NCBI GenBank assembly: GCA_016712265.1
Contig: JADJRJ010000030.1
Span: 496,001 to 560,000, forward strand
Direction of reading: 5' to 3'
Length of the DNA stretch: 64,000 bases
Origin: Gemmatimonadota bacterium
Lineage (GTDB): Bacteria; Gemmatimonadota; Gemmatimonadetes; Gemmatimonadales; Gemmatimonadaceae
In this document: in pieces, positions 51,120-59,597 of the stretch
Position numbering within the stretch: position 1 is the stretch's first letter
Layout: every line of letters starts with the position of its first letter
Translations under genes and position numbers: made by a program
Notes under the pieces: generated by a model
Database searches by the model: none
What the model was told of the DNA's origin: nothing
The model's input: only the letters and a program-made list of their open reading frames with translations

Positions 51120-51128
51120 CTCACTGGA

Positions 51129-51160
51129 GCGGCGCATCGAAGGATGCGCCGCTTTTCTTT
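51129..51160 (+). terminator. Rho-independent terminator after tRNA-Leu
   Basis: A 10-bp perfect stem GCGGCGCATC / GATGCGCCGC with loop GAAG is followed by TTTTCTTT. It lies 9 bases after the tRNA. Confidence 0.88.
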
Positions 51161-51181
51161 GTACTGGCCTCTCGCCCCGAC

Positions 51182-52153
51182 ATGCTCCGTCCGTCGATCC
51201 TGGTCACCCGTCGCCTCCCGGCACCCATTGAGACCGTACTGCGCGAGCGCTACCGCGCGACCCTGAGTTCAGACGACCGACAGTTGACCCGAGCGGAGTT
51301 GGGCACCGCCCTTCGCGAATTCGACGTGGTGCTCTGCACCCTGGGGGATCGGCTCGATGCGGGACTCCTGGAAGGCACCCCTCGACGAACCGTTTTCCTC
51401 GCGAACTTCGGCGTGGGAACGAATCACATTGACTTGGCGGCGTGCCGTCGGATTGGGATGCCCGTCAGCAACACACCCGGCGTCCTGACCGAGGATACGG
51501 CCGACCTGACGATGCTGCTCCTTCTGGCCGTGGCACGGCGCGCCTGGGAGGGAGACCGAGAGCTGCGAGCGGGAGCGTGGACTGGCTGGCGACCGACCCA
51601 CATGCTCGGGACCCGGGTGTCCGGCAAGACGTTAGGCATCGTCGGCATGGGCCGGATCGGCCGCGCCGTGTCCCAGCGCGCGCGCCAAGGGTTCGGGATG
51701 TCCGTGGCCTATTGGTCCCGCACGAGGCTGCCGCTTAGCGAGGAGTCCCAGCTGGGCGTGCGATGGTGCGATTCCCGGGACGACCTGCTGAGCTCGGCCG
51801 ACTTCGTTTCGTTGCATTGTCCGGCGACCGAGGGGACGCGCCACCTCATCGATGGCTCCGCCCTTTCAGCGATGCGACGTGGGGCGTTTCTCGTGAACAC
51901 GGCGCGCGGCGACGTCGTGAACGAGTCCGCACTCCTTGGCGCCCTCGATGCAGGGCAGCTCGCCGGCGCAGCCCTCGATGTGTTTGACGGCGAGCCCGCA
52001 GTGAACCCGGCGCTCCTGGCCCACCCGCACATCGTCACCCTTCCACATCTTGGTAGCGCGACCATCGAAAGTCGGGTGGCGATGGGGGAGCGTGTCCTGG
52101 CCAACATTGCCGCCTGGGTGGCGGGCGAACCACTTCCCGATCGCGTGGCCTGA
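51182..52153 (+). CDS. D-isomer-specific 2-hydroxyacid dehydrogenase (glyoxylate/hydroxypyruvate reductase-like)
   Basis: 323 residues from ATG 51182. The substrate lobe has NFGVGTNHIDLAACRRIGMPVSNTPGVLTEDTADL. The NAD(P) fold is LGIVGMGRIGRAVSQRARQG. Catalytic Arg is in NTARGDVVNE, Glu in DVFDGEPAVNP, His in LPHLGSATIESR. These fit glyoxylate/hydroxypyruvate reductases; the exact substrate is not determined. The tRNA terminator lies just upstream, so a promoter must be within about 25 bases or transcription reads through. Confidence 0.9.
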   Translation: MLRPSILVTRRLPAPIETVLRERYRATLSSDDRQLTRAELGTALREFDVVLCTLGDRLDAGLLEGTPRRTVFLANFGVGTNHIDLAACRRIGMPVSNTPGVLTEDTADLTMLLLLAVARRAWEGDRELRAGAWTGWRPTHMLGTRVSGKTLGIVGMGRIGRAVSQRARQGFGMSVAYWSRTRLPLSEESQLGVRWCDSRDDLLSSADFVSLHCPATEGTRHLIDGSALSAMRRGAFLVNTARGDVVNESALLGALDAGQLAGAALDVFDGEPAVNPALLAHPHIVTLPHLGSATIESRVAMGERVLANIAAWVAGEPLPDRVA

Positions 52154-52163
52154 CTGCGGTCGC

Positions 52164-52193
52164 TTGTGGGCTTAATGCGGACGCCAATAGCTT
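52164..52193 (+). promoter_or_regulatory. Probable pepA promoter
   Basis: TTGTGG at 52164-52169 and TAGCTT at 52188-52193 are separated by 18 bases. The -10 is identical to that of rplU. The leader to ATG 52233 would be about 33 bases. Confidence 0.5.
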
Positions 52194-52232
52194 ACCTGCT
52201 TCCGCACGACGTGCCCCTCGCTTCCTCCCCAC

Positions 52233-53708
52233 ATGTCCCTTGCCCTGAGTGCGCGTTCCGGTCGCGCAGCATCCGCCAATACGCCGATGCTAGCCTGCCT
52301 CCTGCCGGTGGGGAGTGGCCTGCCGTCCGACCTTCGCGAGTTGGACAAGGCGTTGGGTGGGGCCCTCAAGCGCAGTTTTGACCGGCGGGACTTTCGGGGT
52401 GGACGGGACGAGCAGCTGCATCTGGTGGGGGGTTCCCGTGGCCCTCGTCGGATCCTCCTCGTGGGCATGGGTAGCGCTGGGTCCAGGGAGTCCGCATTGC
52501 GCCGGGCCGCCGCCCTCGCGGGCCGTCAGGCGCACAGGGCGGGGGTCGGCTCCCTAACCCTCGTCTCCTCGGGCTGGACGCCGTCCGAGCTCGAGCAGGC
52601 AGCTATTGGGGTCCAGCTGGGGTCATGGGAGTACCTCGAGATGAAGACTCCCGTCCCGGAGTCGGACCGACGGGCGCCGCTGGCCTCCGTGACATTCCTC
52701 GTCGACGATACCCAGAGCGCGACGGCGTCTCTGGCTTCCGCGGCCGCCATCGGCGAGGGGTATGCCATGGCACGCCGCCTGGCGAACATGCCTGGCAACG
52801 TCTGCACGCCGGACCTGCTGGCCGATACCGCGCGCGACCTCGGGAAGCGCCACAAGCTCCGGGTAACGGTGCTGGGTCGCAAGGAGATGGAGCGCGAAGG
52901 GATGGGATCATTCCTCTGCGTCGCGCAGGGCACCCCGCAGGACCCCAAACTGGTGGCCATCGAGTACGGGCAGGGTCCGAAGGGCCAGGCACCGATCGTC
53001 CTGGTGGGCAAGGGCTTGTGCTTCGATACGGGAGGCATCTCGATCAAACCCGCGGAGCGCATGGAGTTCATGAAGTTCGACATGTGCGGTGCCGCTGGCG
53101 TGATTGGCGCCATGGAGGCGATTGCGCGACTCGGCCTCAAGCAGAATGTCGTTGGAGTGTTCGGGGCCACGACCAACATGCCGAGTGGCGTCGCGGTCAA
53201 GCCGGGCGACATTGTGCGCGCGTCCTCGGGCAAGACGATCGAGATCATCAACACAGATGCCGAGGGACGGCTCGTGCTGGCCGACGTGCTGCACTGGGTC
53301 AAGCAGTATCACCCGGCCGCCGTGATCGACGCCGCCACGCTCACGGGCGCCTGTGTTGTCGCGCTGGGTAACAGCACGACTGGGGCGATGGGGAACGATG
53401 ACGCGTTGATGGCAGAGGTGATCGCCGCCTCACGGCGTGCGGCCGAGCCGGCATGGCAACTTCCGCTCACGGACGAGTACAAGGAACAGATCCGCTCCGT
53501 CGTTGCCGACATCAAGAACACCGGAGGACGAGCGGGCGGTGCGCTCACGGCGGCCGCATTTCTGAACGAGTTCGTGGACTATCCATGGGTGCATCTGGAC
53601 ATCGCCGGGACGGCGTACGGCGAAAGCGACCTGACGATCATGCCGGTAGGCGCCACCGGGGTGCCGGTGGGAACGTTTGTCGAGTTCGTCCGGGGACGCG
53701 CCCACTGA
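52233..53708 (+). CDS. pepA: Leucyl aminopeptidase (M17)
   Basis: 491 residues. The two-metal site includes GKGLCFDTGGISIKP, MKFDMCGAAGVIG and the M17 signature NTDAEGRLVLADVL near residues 340-353. GGRAGGALTAAAFLNEFV and WVHLDIAGTAY are also present. It releases N-terminal amino acids from peptides in the cytoplasm. The metal loop has FDTGG where E. coli PepA has FDSGG, a conservative change. It is followed 5 bases later by an outer-membrane protein gene. Confidence 0.94.
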   Translation: MSLALSARSGRAASANTPMLACLLPVGSGLPSDLRELDKALGGALKRSFDRRDFRGGRDEQLHLVGGSRGPRRILLVGMGSAGSRESALRRAAALAGRQAHRAGVGSLTLVSSGWTPSELEQAAIGVQLGSWEYLEMKTPVPESDRRAPLASVTFLVDDTQSATASLASAAAIGEGYAMARRLANMPGNVCTPDLLADTARDLGKRHKLRVTVLGRKEMEREGMGSFLCVAQGTPQDPKLVAIEYGQGPKGQAPIVLVGKGLCFDTGGISIKPAERMEFMKFDMCGAAGVIGAMEAIARLGLKQNVVGVFGATTNMPSGVAVKPGDIVRASSGKTIEIINTDAEGRLVLADVLHWVKQYHPAAVIDAATLTGACVVALGNSTTGAMGNDDALMAEVIAASRRAAEPAWQLPLTDEYKEQIRSVVADIKNTGGRAGGALTAAAFLNEFVDYPWVHLDIAGTAYGESDLTIMPVGATGVPVGTFVEFVRGRAH

Positions 53709-53713
53709 CCGGG

Positions 53714-55630
53714 ATGCGTCGCTGGTGTCTCAGGACCGGTCTCGGCCTCCTGGTCGGGGCCGTTTTTCATGGCAGCGCCGAGGCCCAGGTGCGTGATAGC
53801 CTGCGCACGCGGGCGGATTCGCTCAAGGCTGATTCGCTGCGGGCGGACTCGACCGCGCGCGCCCGGACGGATTCCGTGCGACAGGCACGGGTCGACTCCC
53901 TGCGCGCGGATTCCCTGATGCAGCAGGACCTCGCGATCATCCGCGAACAGCAAAAGCGGGGCGATTCGATCAAGGTGGCGACCCCAGCCGCAGAAATGCC
54001 TCGATTGACCGAGCACCCCGGAGTGTTCCGCTGGGATCGCGAGGCCATCGGCAAGAGCGGGGCGCTGTCGTTAGGCGACCTGCTGGAGACCGTCCCTGGG
54101 GTGACGGTCTTCCGGACCGGGTGGCTCGCCTCTCCGGAGCACGCCGCGTACCTCGGGGACTTCCGAGCGGTGCGCGTCTTTCAGGACGGTATTGAGCTGG
54201 ACAACCTGGACCCACGCAATGGGGAGGTCCTGGAGGTCTCGATGATCCCATTGTGGCCACTGGAAGAAGTTCGCGTCGAGCGGGGGGCCTTCGAGACCCG
54301 GGTGTACCTCCAGACCTGGAGAGTGCGAAGCACGACTCCGTCCACCCGAGTGGACATCGGGAACGGGGACCTCCAGACCAACGCCTACCGTGGGTACTAC
54401 GGCCGCCGCTTTGGCGGGGGCCAGGTGTTGCAGCTGGGCGGCCAGCAGTTCTCCACGCGCGACCCACGGGATGTTGGCGATGGAGACCAGCTTTCCCTGT
54501 TTGGGCGAACCGGATGGGCCCGGGGGCGGTGGGGGGCTGACGTGACCTTCATGCGCACGCGGCGGGAGCGAACACAGCAGGAGCGCATCGGGGGAACCGG
54601 CATGGCCCTGGCGCCGATTGACCTGACCAACGGCGATGTCACCGCGCGTGCCTCCTACGTGGACACGACGACGGGACTCTGGGCCCAAGTGATCGGCGCC
54701 CGCCTGTCTCACCGACAGAGCGCCATCCTGGCCTCAGCGAACACGACGGGTACCCCATCGGTGTCTGACACGATCCCCGACTCGACCGCCTTTGCGGCCT
54801 CGACCCGACAGTACGTGGGCGCCATCGGCTGGACTCGTGGAGGGGCGACGCTTTCCGCGACCGTACGCGTCCGCGACCGGGACGGCTCCCGTTCAGTGTC
54901 GCCCATGGTTCGAGGGGCCGTGGCGTGGTGGAAACTCGACGCCTCGGGCACAGTCGAGCGTCGGGATGACCTTGGGTTCCTCCGCGCCGAGGGATCAGTA
55001 CGCCTGCAGCCGTGGTCGCGACTCGCGCTGAGCGGGGCCGCCAGTCGCACGACGTTCGACGACTCGACGATCACCGGCTCCCCGCTCGCGTTTCGTGGCG
55101 AGGCCGCGTGGCGCGTGAAGGAGATGTGGGTGGGCGGGGGAGTGATGCAGCGTGATCCCGCACGCCTTCCACCGCCAGTGCTCTTCGACACCGGGTACCG
55201 CATGGTCCCGGACCCCGCAGCGACCGGGCTATTCGTGACCGCGCGTGGCCGATTCTGGAAGGACGTGGGATTCGACGCCACCGGGGTTCGATGGACCGAG
55301 TCGCGTGGCTTCCGCCCCGAGTTCCAGTCCCACGCGAAGCTGTTCATCGATACGGACTGGCTCACACGCTTCCCATCGGGCAACCTCAACATCCGGTTCG
55401 CCCTGACCCACGACTACCGAACACAGGTGCCGTTCGTGCTCGAGGATGACGTGGTGGTGGAATCGGGCCAGTATCGCCTCGTGGGCTTCCAATTGGAGAT
55501 TCGCCTGATGCAGGCGACCCTCTCGTACCAGTTCCGGAACTTTCTCAACGAGACCTATTCGCAAGTGCCCGGATTTCGGAACTCGCGCCCCGCACAGTTC
55601 TATGGCGTTCGCTGGAACTTCTTCAACTGA
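53714..55630 (+). CDS. TonB-receptor-like plug and beta-barrel outer-membrane protein
   Basis: 638 residues from ATG 53714. A signal peptide (LRTGLGLLVGAVFHGSAEAQ) is followed by a charged repeat region (residues ~28-70) where Asp-Ser-Leu/Val/Thr recurs at spacings of 5, 7 or 8. A plug domain comes next (LSLGDLLETVPGVTVFRTG, VFQDGIELDNLDPRNGEVLEVSMIPLWPLEEVRVERG), then alternating amphipathic strands to an aromatic C-terminus (YGVRWNFFN). No clear TonB box is seen. The plug is shorter than in siderophore receptors. The substrate is unknown. Confidence 0.78.
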   Translation: MRRWCLRTGLGLLVGAVFHGSAEAQVRDSLRTRADSLKADSLRADSTARARTDSVRQARVDSLRADSLMQQDLAIIREQQKRGDSIKVATPAAEMPRLTEHPGVFRWDREAIGKSGALSLGDLLETVPGVTVFRTGWLASPEHAAYLGDFRAVRVFQDGIELDNLDPRNGEVLEVSMIPLWPLEEVRVERGAFETRVYLQTWRVRSTTPSTRVDIGNGDLQTNAYRGYYGRRFGGGQVLQLGGQQFSTRDPRDVGDGDQLSLFGRTGWARGRWGADVTFMRTRRERTQQERIGGTGMALAPIDLTNGDVTARASYVDTTTGLWAQVIGARLSHRQSAILASANTTGTPSVSDTIPDSTAFAASTRQYVGAIGWTRGGATLSATVRVRDRDGSRSVSPMVRGAVAWWKLDASGTVERRDDLGFLRAEGSVRLQPWSRLALSGAASRTTFDDSTITGSPLAFRGEAAWRVKEMWVGGGVMQRDPARLPPPVLFDTGYRMVPDPAATGLFVTARGRFWKDVGFDATGVRWTESRGFRPEFQSHAKLFIDTDWLTRFPSGNLNIRFALTHDYRTQVPFVLEDDVVVESGQYRLVGFQLEIRLMQATLSYQFRNFLNETYSQVPGFRNSRPAQFYGVRWNFFN

Positions 55631-55645
55631 ACCAGGGATGCGCCA

Positions 55646-56515
55646 ATGATCCGCAGCATGACAGGGTTCGGCATCGCGACCGGAAGCATTGGGGCCCGAC
55701 GCGTCTCGGTGGACGTCCGGTCGGTGAATCACCGTTTCCTCACCTCGACGATCCGCCTGGCGGGCGAACTCTCCCGCTTCGAGTTCGAGGTCCGCGAACT
55801 GCTCAAGAAGCGGGTGACGCGAGGCCATGTCAGCCTCGCCGCCCGGTTCGAGGATGCCGTGGCCGATCGGCCGGCCATCGACGAACGGCGTGTGGCGGCC
55901 TGGGTCGCCGTCCTGCGCGAACTCAAGGGGCGCCACGACCTCGCCGGTGACGTGGATGTGGCCACGGTGCTGCGCCTACCGGACGTCTTTGCCCGGGAGG
56001 AGTCCCCCGGCGAAGAAGACGGTGCGGCGCTGCTCCTCCTCTGCGACCAGGCCCTGGACGCGTTCACCAGTTCGCGGACCGTCGAGGGCGCCACACTCGC
56101 CGCCTACTTGCACGATCGCCTGGACCGCGTCGACACCGCCCTGGCGCGCGTCGCAGCGCGCGCCCCCGAACGCGTGCTTGCCCATCGCGAGAAGATCCGA
56201 CTGGCCGTCGAGGAGTTGCTGGGAGGAACCGCCGTGGATCCCCAGCGCCTGGCTACCGAAGTGGCACTCCTCGCTGAACGCATAGACGTCGGCGAGGAAG
56301 TCGCGCGATTCACGGCGCATATCGCCGCGTTCCGGCAGACCCTGGTCGGGGCTCCCGACGGGGTGGGAAAGCGCCTCGGCTTCCTGCTTCAGGAAATGCT
56401 GCGGGAGGCCAACACGACCGGGTCAAAGGCCAACGACGTGGCCATCACGAACGACGTCGTCCTGATCAAGGAGGAGCTGGAACGTATGCGGGAGCAAGTG
56501 GAGAATATCGAGTGA
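55646..56515 (+). CDS. yicC: YicC family endoribonuclease-like protein
   Basis: 289 residues, the usual length. MIRSMTGFG at the start, VDVRSVNHRFL, and the C-terminal GKRLGFLLQEMLREANTTGSKANDV are the YicC/YloC hallmarks. E. coli YicC promotes RyhB decay and shows endonuclease activity. It overlaps gmk by 4 bases, a conserved pair. Confidence 0.94.
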   Translation: MIRSMTGFGIATGSIGARRVSVDVRSVNHRFLTSTIRLAGELSRFEFEVRELLKKRVTRGHVSLAARFEDAVADRPAIDERRVAAWVAVLRELKGRHDLAGDVDVATVLRLPDVFAREESPGEEDGAALLLLCDQALDAFTSSRTVEGATLAAYLHDRLDRVDTALARVAARAPERVLAHREKIRLAVEELLGGTAVDPQRLATEVALLAERIDVGEEVARFTAHIAAFRQTLVGAPDGVGKRLGFLLQEMLREANTTGSKANDVAITNDVVLIKEELERMREQVENIE

Positions 56516-57156
56516 CCCCATTCCCGATCATCCTCTCGTCCCCTTCTGGGGGAGGCAAGACGACGATTGCCCGGATGCTGGTCGAACGGCGCCCGGACGT
56601 GGGGTACTCCGTCTCGTGTACCACCCGGTCCCCCCGCGCGGGTGAGGTTCAGGGGCGCGACTACCACTTCCTGACCCTCGCCGACTTCGGGGGGCGGGTC
56701 GACCGGGGGGAATTCGCCGAACACGCCCACGTCCACGGCAACCGATACGGCACCCTCAAGGGAGAGGTCGACCGGGTTTTTGCCTCCGGACGGCACGTCA
56801 TCATGGACATCGACGTCCAGGGAGCACGCCAATTCATGGCATCCTACCCCGAGTCTGTGTTAGTCTTCCTGTTGCCGCCCTCCGCCGACGTTCTGGTGGG
56901 CAGGCTGACCGGCCGGAAAACCGAGGACGCGGCGACCACTCTCAAGCGGTTGCAGGGCGCTCGGGACGAGTTGGCGGAGGTGGGGCACTATCAGTACGTC
57001 GTCGTGAATGACGACCTGGAAACAGCGTACCGTCAGGTAGCCTCGATCGTCGAAGCCGAGGCGGTGCGCCATGCGAGACTCCCCCGGACGGCCGAGCGGG
57101 TTCGGCACATCGTGGGAGCCCTGAACGACCTCATTCAGCAATTCCCAGGAAACTGA
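56512..57156 (+). CDS. gmk: Guanylate kinase
   Basis: 214 residues. The P-loop region is ILSSPSGGGKTTIARML, the GMP-binding part is YSVSCTTRSPRAGEVQGRDYHF and GNRYGTLKGEV, and the core strand is HVIMDIDVQGARQ. It phosphorylates GMP to GDP. The gene contains one of the few TTA leucine codons (56860) outside the CGTTAGGC context. The rpoZ gene follows after 2 bases. Confidence 0.96.
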   Translation: MTPFPIILSSPSGGGKTTIARMLVERRPDVGYSVSCTTRSPRAGEVQGRDYHFLTLADFGGRVDRGEFAEHAHVHGNRYGTLKGEVDRVFASGRHVIMDIDVQGARQFMASYPESVLVFLLPPSADVLVGRLTGRKTEDAATTLKRLQGARDELAEVGHYQYVVVNDDLETAYRQVASIVEAEAVRHARLPRTAERVRHIVGALNDLIQQFPGN

Positions 57157-57158
57157 CC

Positions 57159-57368
57159 ATGCGAGTGTTCACGCCGGACGAAATCGCCAGCAGCTCGGCC
57201 AACAAGTACCTCGGGGTGCTCGTCGCCGCCAAGTATGCGCGCGTGCTCAACGAGTTCCCGCGCGACCGTTCCGCCACGCGCGAAAAGAAGCTGACCACCC
57301 GGGCGATGGAGGAACTCTCGCAGGGGGACGTCGACTACAAGATCACAGCGCGCAAGCGCGGGGAGTAA
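57159..57368 (+). CDS. rpoZ: RNA polymerase omega subunit
   Basis: 69 residues. MRVFTPDEIASSSANKYLGVLVAAKYARVLNEF and KLTTRAMEELSQGDVDYKI correspond to the conserved omega helices. It helps assemble the beta' subunit. The gmk-rpoZ-coaBC order is standard. Confidence 0.9.
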   Translation: MRVFTPDEIASSSANKYLGVLVAAKYARVLNEFPRDRSATREKKLTTRAMEELSQGDVDYKITARKRGE

Positions 57369-58572
57369 TCCCGTTCGTCCGTTCGCTGGGCGTCGCGTCC
57401 TTCTCGGGGTCACCGGGGGAATCGCGAGCTACAAGTCCGCGACGCTCGCGCGTCGCCTGACGCAGGCCGGCGCCGAAGTGGACGTCGTCCTCACGCGGAG
57501 TGCCCAGGAGTTCGTTGGGGCCGTCACCTTCGAGGCCCTGACCGGACGCCCGGTGCATACCGAACTGATCGAGGCGGGACACGCACTCGACCACATCCGT
57601 CTGGCGCGATCCGCAGACGTCATCGCTGTCGCCCCGGCCACGGCCGATTTTCTCTCGCGCGCCGCCGCAGGTCGCGCCGACGACCTGCTGACCGCCTGCC
57701 TGCTCGCAACACAGGCTCCCGTGTTCCTGGCACCGGCCATGAACGACCGGATGTGGGAACACCCCCAGACCGGTCGCAACGTGGCGCAGCTCCGCGAGAT
57801 CGGCTATCACGTCCTGGACCCTGACACGGGCGACTTGGCCGTTGGGGAGGGATCGGGGCCGGGGCGCTTGCCCGAGCCCGAGGTGCTGATGGCTCACATC
57901 GGCCGTCGGCTGGAGGGGCAGGCCGACCTCAAGGATCGGCATGTGCTCGTCACCGCCGGGCCGACGCGCGAGGCCGTTGATCCGGTCCGCTTCCTGTCGA
58001 ATCGGTCGAGCGGGAAGATGGGGGTCGCCCTCGCCGCTGCTGCGTGGCGCCGCGGCGCGCGCGTGACCCTGGTCTGCGGCCCGCTGTCCGTCCCCCATCC
58101 CGTGGGGGCCACGATCGTGTCGGTCGAATCCGTCGAAGAGATGCACGAGGCCGTCCGTCGCTCGCTGCCATCCGCCGACGTCCTCGTGATGGCCGCCGCG
58201 CCGGCGGATTTCCGCCCGTCCACGCTGGCCAGCGAGAAGATCAAGAAGTCCACGGCCCCGGGCGTCATTGCGCTCACACCGACAACCGACATCCTGCAGG
58301 CGACGGTTGGCGACCGCGGACGCGGCACGGTCGTCATCGGCTTTGCCCTCGAAACAGAAGATGTGTTGGCCAACGCCCAGCGCAAGCTCGAGGGGAAGGG
58401 GCTGGACCTGATCGTCGTCAACGATGCGCGGGAAGTGGGCGCCGGGTTTGGCGTGGACACCAACCGCGTCACGATCCTTCAGCGTCGCGGGGCACCCGAG
58501 GCACTTCCGTTGTTGTCCAAGGACGACGTCGCCGACGCCATCCTCGATCGCGCGGTGGGGCTCCTGCCGTGA
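57364..58572 (+). CDS. coaBC: Bifunctional CoaBC (phosphopantothenoylcysteine synthetase/decarboxylase), start codon not found
   Basis: Homology starts at PFAGRRVLLGVTGGIASYKS, encoded from about 57379. CoaC features are ATADFLSRAAAGRADDLLT and the PAMNDRMWEHP loop. CoaB features are HVLVTAGPTREAVDPVRFLSN and a KIKKSTAPGVIALTPTTDIL segment. The frame from the preceding stop contains no ATG, GTG, TTG or CTG before the conserved region; the first GTG (57478) would delete the flavin-binding start. So the gene uses a rare start, depends on a frame change from rpoZ, or carries a sequence error. The clamp region reads GDLAVGEGSGPGRLPEPEV, with Val where many CoaC enzymes have Cys. Confidence 0.85.
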   Translation, partial: SNPVRPFAGRRVLLGVTGGIASYKSATLARRLTQAGAEVDVVLTRSAQEFVGAVTFEALTGRPVHTELIEAGHALDHIRLARSADVIAVAPATADFLSRAAAGRADDLLTACLLATQAPVFLAPAMNDRMWEHPQTGRNVAQLREIGYHVLDPDTGDLAVGEGSGPGRLPEPEVLMAHIGRRLEGQADLKDRHVLVTAGPTREAVDPVRFLSNRSSGKMGVALAAAAWRRGARVTLVCGPLSVPHPVGATIVSVESVEEMHEAVRRSLPSADVLVMAAAPADFRPSTLASEKIKKSTAPGVIALTPTTDILQATVGDRGRGTVVIGFALETEDVLANAQRKLEGKGLDLIVVNDAREVGAGFGVDTNRVTILQRRGAPEALPLLSKDDVADAILDRAVGLLP

Positions 58573-59597
58573 GTGCCCGCGAACGGTTGCGCACATTCCT
58601 CGAGCAGCGCCGTGAGATGGGGGAGACCGAGTTCGTCCTCGACTCCCTTCATGTCGACGACGTGCTGCGGGTGCTCGGGGCCGGGAACGCCGGGCCCGAC
58701 ACCATCGTGGCGGGGCCACCGGCGCCGGTGCCGGCCCCAACGCGGCAGATGCCCGAGCCCCGACCCATGCGGGCCAGCGGCGGTGAGGAGCACGGGAACT
58801 GGCGTGACGCGCTGCGCGCCATCGGGAACGACCCGACCGCACTGACCACGCCAGGGGGAGCTGACCGATCCGGTGCTGCGGTCAGCTCCCCGATAGCGCA
58901 TGGTTCCTCACCCACCTCCGACACGAAACCCGGCCCGACCGTGCCCGCTCCAACAGATCCGCCAGGCGCCATCGCATCGCTCGGGGCGGGGCTCTCGGTC
59001 GGCCCACCCCTCGGCACCCTGGGGTCACCGTCCGCGTGGGACAGCCTTGACGCGATAGCGCGTGCCGTCGCAGCCTGCACGCTCTGCTCCCTGTATGCGG
59101 GCGCAAAGAATCCCGTGCCTGGACACGGAAACCCGCAGGCCGACTTTGTCTGCGTCGGCGAGGCGCCCGGGGCAAACGAGGACGAGCAAGGCGTCCCCTT
59201 CGTCGGGCAGGCCGGCCAGCTGCTGACCAAGATCCTTGCCGCGATCAACCTCAGCCGCGAGGACGTTTTTATTTGCAACGTCCTCAAGCATCGCCCGCCG
59301 GGGAACCGCAATCCCAATCCGGATGAGGTGACCGCCTGCTCGCCGTACCTCGTGCGACAGATCGAGCTGCTGCGCCCCAAGGTGATCCTCGCCCTCGGCA
59401 CATTTGCGGCGCAAACACTATTGCAGACGAAGGAACCCCTCGGCAAACTCCGCGGCCGCCTGCACCGCTATCATGGCGTGCCCGTTATCGTGACCTACCA
59501 TCCCGCGGCGTTGCTTCGCAATCCGTCGTGGAAGCGCCCGACTTGGGAAGATGTCCAGCTTGCTCGAACGCTCCTCGATCGTGTCGTCGAACCCTGA
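58569..59597 (+). CDS. Family 4-type uracil-DNA glycosylase with long N-terminal linker
   Basis: 342 residues from GTG 58569 (GTGA overlap with coaBC). A short helical N-terminus (1-40) and a ~115-residue Pro/Ala/Gly-rich linker precede the catalytic domain (from ~158). Motif A is GEAPGANEDEQGVPFVGQAGQLL and motif B is HPAALLRN. Iron-sulfur candidates are Cys170, Cys173 and Cys257; the usual fourth Cys before RPP is His241 (LKHRPPGNRNP), though Cys236 is near. It removes uracil from DNA. Linked to dnaB downstream by a 47-base overlap. Confidence 0.88.
   Translation: MSARERLRTFLEQRREMGETEFVLDSLHVDDVLRVLGAGNAGPDTIVAGPPAPVPAPTRQMPEPRPMRASGGEEHGNWRDALRAIGNDPTALTTPGGADRSGAAVSSPIAHGSSPTSDTKPGPTVPAPTDPPGAIASLGAGLSVGPPLGTLGSPSAWDSLDAIARAVAACTLCSLYAGAKNPVPGHGNPQADFVCVGEAPGANEDEQGVPFVGQAGQLLTKILAAINLSREDVFICNVLKHRPPGNRNPNPDEVTACSPYLVRQIELLRPKVILALGTFAAQTLLQTKEPLGKLRGRLHRYHGVPVIVTYHPAALLRNPSWKRPTWEDVQLARTLLDRVVEP

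Noticed and set aside
57478..57480. GTG as the start of coaBC
   Set aside because: It would remove the conserved flavin-binding N-terminus, which is intact upstream in the same frame.
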